A program made the position numbers and the translations under genes. This document shows positions 1 through 8,751 of a DNA stretch of 64,000 nt, one piece after another (the first letter of the stretch is position 1; the number at the start of each line of letters is the position of its first letter). The notes beneath the pieces were generated by a model. The model was not told the origin of the DNA. It did not search any database and saw nothing but the letters and a program-made list of their open reading frames with translations. Source of the stretch: Ascaris suum (lineage: Eukaryota > Nematoda > Chromadorea > Rhabditida > Ascarididae); assembly GCA_013433145.1 (NCBI GenBank), contig CM024190.1, forward strand, positions 5,969,620 through 6,033,619, given 5' to 3'.

Positions 1-455
1 TATTCCCCACGAAAGCATGCACAGTTTGCGCATAGGTAGAATACCCTTTTCTAATTGGTTTGACTGCATCGAGTTTATTGTTAAGCGTGATGCAGGCAGT
101 ATTGAAGATTGCATGCAAAAACAGATCCATGTTTTTGCTCAAGGAGAAATAGTTTAAACTTTGGCATAAACTTATGCACCGATATCTTCAGTGTATTCAA
201 TGAAGAACGAGCCTTTTTGAGACAATTTGATTGTAAAAATTGGGGAGGGGGGCAGTTCAAGAGGCATTTATTCAGTTCCTTATTTTTTAGGTCATCGTGC
301 ATAATGATTCACTCATTAGAATTCGCGATGAGCACGTTTTAAAAGAGGCATTATTTATATAATATGAAAGTGATGACGTTGCAAAGGATGGCGTTAAGCT
401 GTGCACGAATTCGAATAGTTTTTGGTAGGATATGTATGCATTTTATAAATTGTAG

Positions 456-579
456 AGTTGCACGATGCCGTATTCGTGGTGGGCGCTCTCGATGAAACAA
501 TGATGCTGCGAGGAATGCGCTACCATCCAGTCGACATCGAAGCAAGTGTTATCCGAGCGCACAAAAAAATTATCGAATG
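456..579 (+). CDS. DIP2: DIP2 homologue, penultimate coding exon (partial gene)
   Basis: Read from 458, the frame gives about 40 residues including FVVGALDETMMLRGMRYHP followed by VDIEASVIRAHKKIIE. This is the conserved hinge region of the second adenylate-forming (AMP-binding-like) domain of DIP2 proteins, and RGMRYHPVDIE sits where motif A8 lies in that superfamily. DIP2 is a large conserved animal protein of about 1,500 residues linked to neuronal morphology and lipid metabolism, so only its tail is here and the 5' exons lie left of the window. The acceptor is an AG at 454-455 (456-457 is a possible alternative). The exon ends after GAA TG, before GTTGGT at 580, splitting a Cys codon that is completed by the T at 913. 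Identity is from recognised family sequence; exact boundaries are inferred. Confidence 0.9.
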
Positions 580-912
580 GTTGGTGAAACTTTCTTTTGA
601 AGTATCCCCTTCGTCTGGTCTGGTAATTCCCGTCGTATTTTTCTTAGCTGTGTGGGAAGGTTAAGAGTCTCTTTGGGGTTCATCACAGAAGTTCCCAAGT
701 GCTGTTGTTGTTGTTGACTTTTCTGAAGATTGTAGCATTCGATTAAGCATTCTCCTGTGCTTGATTAAAAGTCGTCCCACAGAGAATTTTACTTGACTGT
801 TGGGAATTTGTCGCTTCGACCAGGAGGCATTTCCTTTTAAGATCTTTGGAAGAGTGATTTTACTTTAGCCGCTGTTGTTCGAAAGATGAGGCTATCTTCA
901 AAAGGTTTTCAG
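580..912 (+). other. Intron of DIP2 homologue
   Basis: Phase-2 intron of 333 bases. The donor is GTTGGT and the acceptor is GGTTTTCAG. Joining across it restores a Cys codon and the conserved sequence IIECAVFTWTHLLVVVAE, which supports both splice sites. It contains a short GTT run near 703-716 and no other feature. Confidence 0.85.
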
Positions 913-1165
913 TGCGGTCTTTACGTGGACACATCTCTTGGTTGTGGTAGCAGAAACGGAGGGTTCTGAAATGGAAGCACTGGATCTGATTCCCGCAATT
1001 ACTTCTGCTGTTCTCGAAGAGCATCATCTGATTGTCGGCGTTGTGGTGATCGTCGACCCGGGCACGGTACCTATAAACAGTCGTGGCGAGAAGCAACGTA
1101 TGCACCTCAGGGATGCGTTCTTGCACGACCAACTTGACCCAATTTATGTGGCCTATAATATGTAG
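913..1165 (+). CDS. DIP2: DIP2 homologue, terminal coding exon
   Basis: The exon starts with one base completing the split Cys codon and encodes 83 residues to a TAG stop. It includes EALDLIPAITSAVLEEHHL, then LIVGVVVIVDPGTVPINSRG, EKQRMHLRDAFL and the final DPIYVAYNM, which is the characteristic DIP2 carboxyl terminus. The segment PINSRGEKQRMHLR aligns by position with motif A10 of adenylate-forming enzymes, where a lysine contacts the acyl-adenylate; whether DIP2 uses it catalytically is not shown here. The absence of stops, the family match and the conserved last residues make the stop secure. With the previous exon, about 124 residues of the protein are visible. Confidence 0.95.
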
Positions 1166-1600
1166 ACGGGTTCATCGGCGAACATCATGTGAAGCAGTTT
1201 TATGGGCCTATTAATCAGTAGTTGAACAGCGCAGCATTTTGAGGTAGAATATTGACAAACTTGGTCATTGAGCGCGCAGTGTGTACTGTATAACATTAGT
1301 ACTAGTAAGCAAGTTCAAACACATGCATGAAGGAGGCAGAGGGTGGCGAAGGTTGCTGTGATTATCTTCTTACTGCGACAAACGAACAATGGCTTGGCAA
1401 CAGTGTTACAAATGTAAAAGTTAAGCTATGCATGAGGCACTACCTACATAGCAAAGAGCCTTGTAACAGAAGATTTTTAGGTTTGGCAAATACAGATCAC
1501 AGAACAAATAACCATTCACAGTTTAGGAAATACATGGTGATTGATGGTGCCCTTTTGCATGAGTAACAAATTTCAATAAACCAACGAGCGGGAATCCTGT
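1166..1600 (+). other. Probable 3' UTR of DIP2 homologue with AATAAA
   Basis: Non-coding sequence follows the DIP2 stop. The first canonical AATAAA I see is at 1575-1580, about 410 bases after the stop, so cleavage near 1595-1600 is plausible. The frame at 1327-1566 on + and the 113-codon frame at 1497-1838 on - have no recognisable content. The UTR end is inferred from the hexamer only. Confidence 0.45.
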
Positions 1601-2086
1601 GGAAGTGGATGAACAACTTTTTATGTGGTTCGTATTGTAGCTGCAGCTTCAAGATTGATAATGCTAGACGATAAACACACATTGAGCGCGTATAATTACT
1701 TTTGCAGATAGCGCATAAGGGTAGCAAATTACTTTTGATGGGCACTATACAGGTCGAGTGTTGCTCTGATTTCCGCTTGTTTAAAACATTTGCTTTTTCT
1801 ATAGCCGCGTTTATGCGAATGACGGATGCAGCTATCAATGCTTGCTCAGTTGTGGGCTATTTTTGATGGTCAGGCGTTTTTTATTAGATGGAATCAGCGT
1901 TCGGTCGATGCCCGCCTTGATTGAAGCAGCCAAAGAAAGCAATCCGAGCTTGCAGTGCATTTGGCGCTTTACCCATTTGCATAATACGGTGCTCACATAT
2001 GTATAGGCGTTACGGTTTCGCTTTTTGAGTCTATAAATATTGTATCGATGTAATTTTTGCTTTCTTATATATCTTTTGTTTTGCAG
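1601..2086. other. Intergenic sequence ending in a T-rich acceptor
   Basis: AT-rich sequence with no recognised gene. It ends at 2070-2086 in TATCTTTTGTTTTGCAG, one of the best polypyrimidine-AG acceptors in the window. The acceptor could be used for cis or trans splicing (see the entry at 2087). Confidence 0.4.
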
Positions 2087-2116
2087 CTCATTAGAGAATC
2101 ATTATGGAAATTGCCG
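2087..2116 (+). CDS. Possible first exon (trans-splice leader plus ATG)
   Basis: A 30-base segment lies between a strong acceptor (TTTTGTTTTGCAG, ending 2086) and a good donor (GTAAGC at 2117). It contains an ATG at 2104, 17 bases after the acceptor, reading Met-Glu-Ile-Ala then a lone G (phase 1). A short leader after a T-rich AG with no donor of its own is the usual layout of nematode spliced-leader acceptors. It could instead be an internal 30-base exon, open as LIRESLWKLP. The product is unknown. The inference rests only on splice signals and spacing. Confidence 0.3.
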
Positions 2117-3344
2117 GTAAGCAAGTCGGACGTTGATGAAATACTATTAAATCTATTTTTGGTGAAATCAGTTCGATCGCCGCACACAGTAATTTTAAGA
2201 TGTTAGCTTCATTCGCTTGCAAAATAGTGCCAGTCTACGAGTAGTCGTTGTGTTGTTACGATTGGGACTTGCTGCCGGAAGAGATTATTGCAATGCTACC
2301 TGTGCATAAAGTTGCATTTTATAGTTGGTTACTTTATCATTTTGTATGAATTTTTTTGCACTGTTAATCTGAATTTAAAAATTGTTTTACGCTCCATTAA
2401 ACTTGGCGTTAGGCAACATGGGGAAATATAGATGCATTGTTTTCGGCGATGATATTTTCTTCGCTAGAGGGTTCTGCTTTCAATGCGTTTGCATACGGAC
2501 GCACTCTGTTAACGTTTTTGTAAAGAGTAAGCAAATAACAGTGGGATCTTTTCGTTGATAGAACCTCAATGTGTTCCCGTCGAGTTACTCTAGCTGGAAT
2601 TTAGTTGCAAGCAGGCGTTGCAGCAGCAGTGCTGTTATATATTGGCTGATTTTATTCTTTAGGAAGGTTGAAATTTTTTCGCTGCTAAGGGAATGCAAAA
2701 AATTGCTCTGAGCATTTCGTTATCCGTACTCTGTCTCATCACAGTCACTATGTAAAATAGCCATTATTTCTGTCAATGTTGCAGTGCGTGCTCAATTGAG
2801 CTGAATCGGCGATTGTTGAGAATTTATGTGGTATAGCTCTTGGGTTGAAGCAGTTTTGTATTTCGAACGTCTATATTGAGCACTAGAGTTAATCAATCCC
2901 ATAACAATGTTTGCTTTGGGGAGTAATTTCGCAAATTGTGACATATCTTTCGTTTTCATGTGGCTTTCTGCTTTTGTGTTGCTTATGCGTTCTTCGTCGG
3001 CACTCACTTAGCACGCGCATTAGTGAATAATTGGGAAGTCTCATACCTACTTGTTAGATTCGTTCATTCTTTATGAACAAATCATCCATAGTACTTGATA
3101 AATACGTCTTTATGGAATTTGGATGAGATTAATCTTTTCAGTAATTAGATGTCCGGCTAAAGATCTATTCCTAGTATGAATTTAATGCCCTTCTTTCGCT
3201 CCTATTTAATCTCATTTAATGGATCAGAAATCGAGCAAACACTCGTCGATCGTTTGATTTTAAGCTATCGAAGTGAGACGTATGCTAGTTACTTTTACTC
3301 GTTTCTTTTTTCCACGCCTTAAACATGCGAGGATTGAACTAGGC
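2117..3344. other. AT-rich sequence, no gene seen
   Basis: I see no recognised coding sequence, RNA or repeat here. A possible acceptor/donor pair at about 2468/2525 encloses one open frame, but the content is unremarkable. Confidence 0.4.
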
Positions 3345-3500
3345 TTAAGTATATAATGGTGCACTTCCTTTTCCTTGTGACTCTAGCGACTTATTCAAGG
3401 GATTCCGTTTATTACTGGCAGTAGTTGGTGATCGAACTAAAGCAGTAGAACGCCTTACCGATATCCCATCGCATCTGTCACAGGTGGCCACCAAAAAAAG
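3345..3500 (-). repeat. tRNA-derived SINE-like remnant
   Basis: Read on the minus strand, this carries a degenerate RNA polymerase III A box (TGGGATATCGG, complement of 3458-3468) followed after about 20 bases by a B-box-like AGTTCGATCACC (complement of 3427-3438). The intervening GTAAGGCGTTCTACTGCTTT resembles the D-arm to anticodon region of a tRNA. The acceptor and T stems are not intact, so it is not a functional tRNA. An 85-codon minus frame spans it and is probably a by-product of the repeat. An alternative reading is a + strand exon after CTCTAG at 3386. Confidence 0.4.
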
Positions 3501-3620
3501 GCGTTTGATGCGGAGGATACTCGTCTCATGGATTTTTTTTTGAAGCGAGAGAGGGAATCGAAAAGAACGAGGAGATGGAGTCCATCCAGATCGTACAAAC
3601 ATTGAAGTGGATTGCTCCAG

Positions 3621-3770
3621 GATTGGTTTGAAGACGTAAATTTATTTGTGTTTCATGTCAGTGCTTTCGGAAAAAGGGGTAACTTCAGCGATAGTCAAGA
3701 TGATCCAGAATTAAGGTTGTTGAATACGGCTAATGAAACTGACGGCAGCACCGCGTTCACGTTCTGCGGC
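3621..3770 (+). CDS. Candidate exon, unknown protein
   Basis: Fifty codons open in one frame, from the acceptor TTGCTCCAG (ending 3620) to the donor GTAAGA (3771). The product begins DWFEDVNLFVFHVSAFGKRG, continues with an acidic SDSQDDPEL segment, and ends DGSTAFTFCG. It is phase 0 to phase 0. A better T-rich acceptor at 3659 (TTTCATGTCAG) would give a shorter exon in the same frame. I do not recognise the family. Its phase does not join directly to the candidate first exon at 2087, so it may be chance or part of another transcript. Confidence 0.22.
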
Positions 3771-4351
3771 GTAAGAAATGATCGTTTCAGCAGCAGCAAC
3801 AGCCTATAATTTATATTTTTTAGAACTCCATTAGTGCAAGATTGCAACGTCCGATTGTACGACTATGTGGTTGCAGTGGCATTGCTTACCGTCCACTCTT
3901 ACCATCTTTCGTGGATGGTTTTCCTTGACGTAGCTATCCAGTAAGCCGTTAGGCAAGAGTTTCCTTCTACCGACGGTTGGCATTTTATACTTTTTGCTTG
4001 GGTGTTTTCTTTCACTGATACCTTTGTGCGCGGTGAAGTATAGTAAAGCTGTGGCAAGGGTGCAAGTTATGAGGCATTTCTAAGTCAGCGGTGTTAGCCA
4101 TAGGTCTAGTGCTGCGTGTTCCTTTCTCAGATTCTGTCGTCTTTTAGTGTGGACGCCGATGCGTTCATTTATTGCCGTTCTGTTCGTTTATTGAAGCATT
4201 TCCTCATCTTAAGTCGTTTGCAAGCTTCTTTAAATACCCTCCATTTGCGAACATATTAACGTAATCAGAGAAAAGAGGAAACGAACCGGAATGTTCGTGC
4301 TAATCGGGCAGTTTCGATTCAACTCAGAGGTAGCCATCTAACTAGCTTTAG

Positions 4352-4429
4352 GGGAGAGGGAGAGGGGGAGAACTCAGTCCAACCCATTCGTCGTATGGCC
4401 AGGGTTAACCCCGTAACTCCGACGCTATG
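4352..4429 (+). CDS. Candidate short exon, unknown protein
   Basis: A 78-base GC-rich segment (nearly 60% GC) lies between an acceptor CTAGCTTTAG and a strong donor GTGAGT at 4430. Only one frame is open. It starts after one base, ends in phase 2, and includes ENSVQPIRRMARVNPVTPTL. The first part is GA-rich low complexity. The elevated GC against AT-rich surroundings is what makes it worth recording. Its phase is incompatible with the neighbouring candidates at 2087 and 5239. Confidence 0.2.
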
Positions 4430-5238
4430 GTGAGTGGAATGCAGTTCATCTGGGACCTGTTATCATGCGGTACTAGCAAGTGTTGTGATTATTTGATGTT
4501 CTTCGTAAAGTGATGGAGGGAGATACAAAAATTCGGCGGTTGAATTTTGAATGGAATGAGGAGAAAAAGGGCATGAAGGTGGCAGTTGCGGGGAAAGTGA
4601 TGTGGCGTGCTGAATGTTCCCCTTGTTAACGTCCTCCATTTCTTTTCATAGCGGTTTGTTGATTGTTTTGGTCTTGAGTACGCGCTCAAGTGCTGGTCTC
4701 GTTTACTGATTTGAAATCGTTCCTTGCACACTGCTCTGCTCATTTGAGCTCTGATTTTGTTTCTGAAGTTTGTTTTGCTGTATATTTTATAGGCGCACTT
4801 TGCTGATGGTGAAGAGTGCCGAAATATTGTATAAATGAAGCGATGTAACGATGATCAAATATACGTGAACGTTTTTAATAAAATCTACTGTGAATTTATT
4901 GTCTGAATACAGATAACGCGATGACACACGAAGAGTGAAGATCCATGGCAGTTGTCTCGAGGGAAGCTTTACCAGTCATCGGTTATTGTTCCGCTGAAAA
5001 ATCGAATTTCGTCGGTGTTGACGCAACAGCCTCTTGAAGCAATTGTTAGGCTACCCGTTAAACCCCTCCCCTCCATTGAACTGAGTCGTTGAACCAATGA
5101 AAACCGAACAGAACGAATTTCAACCACATGGCAGGTGTTGTTTAAACTGTTTGTGGCCTGCAGAGTGTTGATTCGTTTAAATCGTTCCGAGATTATTGAA
5201 GTGGGATTTATTTCGGGCTGTTCGATTTCAACACGCAG
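4430..5238. other. No gene seen
   Basis: AT-rich sequence. The minus frame at 4969-5313 (114 codons) is about the length expected by chance and lacks recognisable domains. Confidence 0.4.
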
Positions 5239-5327
5239 TGCTTCCTGTTTCTGCTGTGCGCAATAAGTCCCCAACACAAGAAAATCGAGCACGGGATCAT
5301 GCTTACAGTGCAAGAAGTGGCCTACTG
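5239..5327 (+). CDS. Candidate exon, unknown protein (two frames open)
   Basis: An 89-base segment of about 50% GC is flanked by the acceptor ATTTCAACACGCAG and the donor GTGAGG at 5328. In one frame it needs two bases to complete a codon begun in the previous exon, and reads LPVSAVRNKSPTQENRARDH then AYSARSGLL, ending in phase 0. That matches phase 1 out of the candidate first exon at 2087 and phase 0 into the candidate at 8667. A second frame is also open and would give a hydrophobic CFLFLLCAISPQHKK start. I cannot choose on sequence alone, and no family is recognised. Confidence 0.28.
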
Positions 5328-8300
5328 GTGAGGTGCATTCGTTTATTCATCTCCGTTCATTGCAAAGGCGCAAGTAGGATGGTGATGTTGAGTAATTCAG
5401 ATTGGCGAAATTCCCTTGCAAACCACCAGTCATGCACAAGCAGTATGGAGGTGCAGATTGTAGCGTTGCAGGTAATTAAAATATAACATAGAGGGAAAAA
5501 ATTGCAGTTAAATATAGCAGATCACTGTAAATTAAAGACCTCTTCTCTTGTTGTATATGTGTTGTTACGAAAAATATCTAGAGTGTGATCTAGAGCTGAT
5601 CTGATTTTGACCTATTTGCTTAAATATAATGTAACCCGTATGTAATGGAAATGCTTGCATGCGTAAGTGATATGAATAATCTTATAGTGAACATCAGTAA
5701 ATGTCGATCAATGATCTGTCAATCGTTACATTATCATTTTATCGTCCCCTTCATCCCCTCCAAATTGACCTTTATAAATTCGTTGAATAGTCGAGATTGT
5801 GGCATTCAAACATAACCCACGAAAAGTGGCGTGCGTTTTATGTTAATTTTTAGCCGGATATTTTTCTGAGATTAGACGTGCCGTTTTCTTATTTGCTGAT
5901 GATAAAATTCGTTATCTTACTGTGAAAATCACTTCCCCAATATGCGGTGGAAACTGTAATATTCCGAAATTGCTCGAAGGCTTTTAAGACTGCAGATCGC
6001 ATTCTATGGCCACTGTGACACAGATGCTTTGAGCACTCACACAATGCTTCATTACCCTACTAGCGACCCATTTTGGAATATTGCACTCACATATGGTCCC
6101 ATCATCTAATTTCGGATGTGAAGATTGTTGAAAGCGTTCAAGAATACTTCGCCACATTAGCATCAGACTCGTTTAAAAAACGCCACATTAGCGTCATTAA
6201 AAAAAAAAATTGTAACGTTGAGAAGTAAAACTTTATTTTATTCTATGCCATAAAGTAGTGAGCGTTTTTGTGACATACCGTTCTATAGTATTCTTTCCTT
6301 CGCTGAGGAGCATGGACGGAGAACCTACAGATTTCAATTGCTACGCAAAATGTTCCGTATAAATGCCGTCTTTCGCGGTTTTCAATTCAGAGTTATTCGT
6401 ATTTGGAGCAGTCTTCCTCAGGACGTAGTTGAGGCTCAAAGCATTTCGACGTCGTCTTAGCTCGTTCCACCTGAGCGCTTTTTCTGATTTTTTTCTCTTG
6501 ACTAGCATATGCACCCACCTCCCCATTTTACGTCTCATACGTATTCTTCTTTGAATCCTATAAATTTAATTTTTTGCTCATTTTTTTCTCGTTGTTTATA
6601 TACGAATATACATAACGCATGAGTATGTTTATAAATGCATTTATGTTAGTGTTGTAATGATGTATATTCTCATTGCCATGTGCGGTGTTCTTTATTTGTG
6701 TAGATGAACGTGATTCAATCTAGCTGAATTCACTTCGCAAATTTCGGCTTATATCAGCAATGAACACACCATTAGAGTGATACCGCAAATGGCCATCTGT
6801 TCCTCGTTGCATGTTTCATCCTTCTAATTTTATGCTAGATAAATTCGCCCTTTTTGTTGCTTTACAAATATAAAAAAGTGTATATGTTTAGATGGCATGC
6901 ATGTTTCATACCTTTTTCAAGTGTTGTGATATGATTTCAGCATTCTACCCAGGTAAATGGTCGCTGAATGTTTCCATGCTAACTGTGCAAACTTTTATTT
7001 TTTCGTTTAAGGCTGAGTTGTGCGATACGGTTTTTATTGAGCAATTTTAATTAGTTTTATCGAACTTTGGGCGTCAGTCGTCGCGTGGAGCACATCTCTG
7101 AGTAGAATTTGGCTCCGATCGCTGTGCTGACAATGCCATTTAAATGCGCAAATGACGTCGGGCTGCCTCAGGTGTTGTCATCTCATCGCTGAATTTAACT
7201 GAGGTTGGTACCTTTGTTATTTTGATAGTGCGCTGAAATGAATCGCTCATACTGGACTTCGCAAAAAAATCATTCCCGGCATCCTTTATAGTAAATGAAA
7301 TTTTTGGAGGGAAGTCGCTGATTTTCGTTATGACTATCCCACTTCGCCAACTTTCTCATAATTAACGAATAAATTTTCGCTTCCAGCTACAAGTAAGCAG
7401 CTGGCCTTCCCTCCCTAGCCCCTGATTTGAAAGGGGTGAAGTTGTTTGCGAATTCTCGCCTTTCCAATAAGTAGGCAACAATCATAGTTGGATAGCAAAA
7501 ACTGAACAGAATCAGTAGTTCATAAGATCTGAAGAAAAGCCTATGAATGCATTTTTTTTCGCCTATACGAATCAACCGAGAGCTCGTACTTGCAAATTAT
7601 TAACATGAGATCATTACATTCAGTAGTGAATATCTACGCGATAGCGATCTTTGGCAGTTTGCAAATTTTTAATACGCCTTAAATTCTGGCCAAAAAAAAC
7701 ACAACAACGAGGCACAAAATTTTCAAAAGTTGTGAGGAAGGGTGGTAACCGGCTGCACCGTGCATGGATATTGCATAAATCGCTTAAGTTAGCATTACAG
7801 TCGTTCAATCGTACTAAAAGGAGCACTGAAAATAAATTCAACAATGTAACGAGAATTATCTTATTGCGATTTTAAAACTTTCGTTTGATTCCCCAAAGGC
7901 GCACTTACTCGTCCAATGATCGTGGAAGCTACGATGGTCTTCTTTTCGCAAATAAGTTCTTTCTTATTCGTCCTAAATTCATTGAGAGAACCAGAATACG
8001 CACATTAGGCGCTAACTTATTTGCTATCCTATTTCCTTGCGCCGTGGTCTGGGATATGACACCGGAGAGCTGGGTTGGGGGGGGGGAACATGAATTTTTG
8101 AGGAAGCTGGCACGGCGATACGTTATTTTTTCAATTTGCAGCGATAAATAGGTTGTCAGTCTGTGCAGTAGAAGGAACGGAGAGCATTTCAAAGCTTTGA
8201 AGTGAATTGATTTGAGGTTATGTGGCGCTAGTTTTTGCTCTGTGTTATGTGCTACTATTTCGCTTGCCTCCTTTTGGTTTGCTACTTGCTACAATCGCGG

Positions 8301-8666
8301 CGCCAACCTTCCCCCTGGTGATGTGGCTTTCTGGAGCCATGCTTACTCGGGCTGTTTCTGTAGTGCTTCACACATTGTGCAGCTTGAAGAATCGTTGCTA
8401 TTAGAAGTGAATAACGCCCTCATTCGGTGATGTACTGTTGATTTAGCGCTTCAAGCGAATTTTATATTACGCGGATCTTTTTTTTCGAAAGTGTATGGTC
8501 TATTACCCCCTCAGGTTAAATACTTCCTGAGCTGGAAAGTGCATGCTCTATTACCCCCTCTCCTCGGTACAAGCAATGTCCTTGCAAAAGAGTGTGGGGG
8601 GGGGGGGTGCAATGTGAACCCAGGCGTTTGTTTGGGTCTAAGTAGTATTTTATTATCGTGGTGCAG
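5328..8666. other. Long AT-rich stretch, simple repeats only
   Basis: No recognised gene. Contents are a 14-bp direct repeat CGCCACATTAGCxTCA near 6150 and 6180, a possible 12-base microexon at 6941-6952, a G10 tract at 8077-8086, two 26-bp imperfect direct repeats (8487-8512 and 8535-8560), and a G12 tract at 8596-8607. Open frames at 7620-8430 look like chance. Confidence 0.4.
8487..8560. repeat. Imperfect direct repeat, 26 bp, 48 bp apart
   Basis: The segment GAAAGTGTATGGTCTATTAC, running on into CCCCTC, at 8487-8512 recurs at 8535-8560 with two substitutions. The intervening sequence does not repeat, so this is a local duplication, not an array. Confidence 0.7.
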
Positions 8667-8751
8667 CAATCTCTAAGGAATCCGCTGTCTGAAGACGCTG
8701 AGATGCTGGATGCGTCCGCTGGGCTGCAACAGAAGCAGCAGTTGCTAATTG
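8667..8751 (+). CDS. Candidate exon, unknown protein
   Basis: An 85-base segment of about 55% GC in an AT-rich setting, between an acceptor GTGGTGCAG and a consensus donor GTAAGT at 8752. Only one of three frames is open: QSLRNPLSEDAEMLDASAGL then QQKQQLLI, starting in phase 0 and ending in phase 1. The Q/L/E-rich end looks helical or coiled-coil and superficially resembles the region just before a SNARE motif, but I could not find the rest of such a motif nearby and do not assign it. GC content, single open frame and donor make this one of the better exon candidates. Confidence 0.42.

Noticed and set aside
8667..8751. Syntaxin-like (SNARE) assignment for this exon
   Set aside because: Only a loose resemblance (Q/L-rich end). 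No SNARE core or tail anchor with matching exons could be found downstream.
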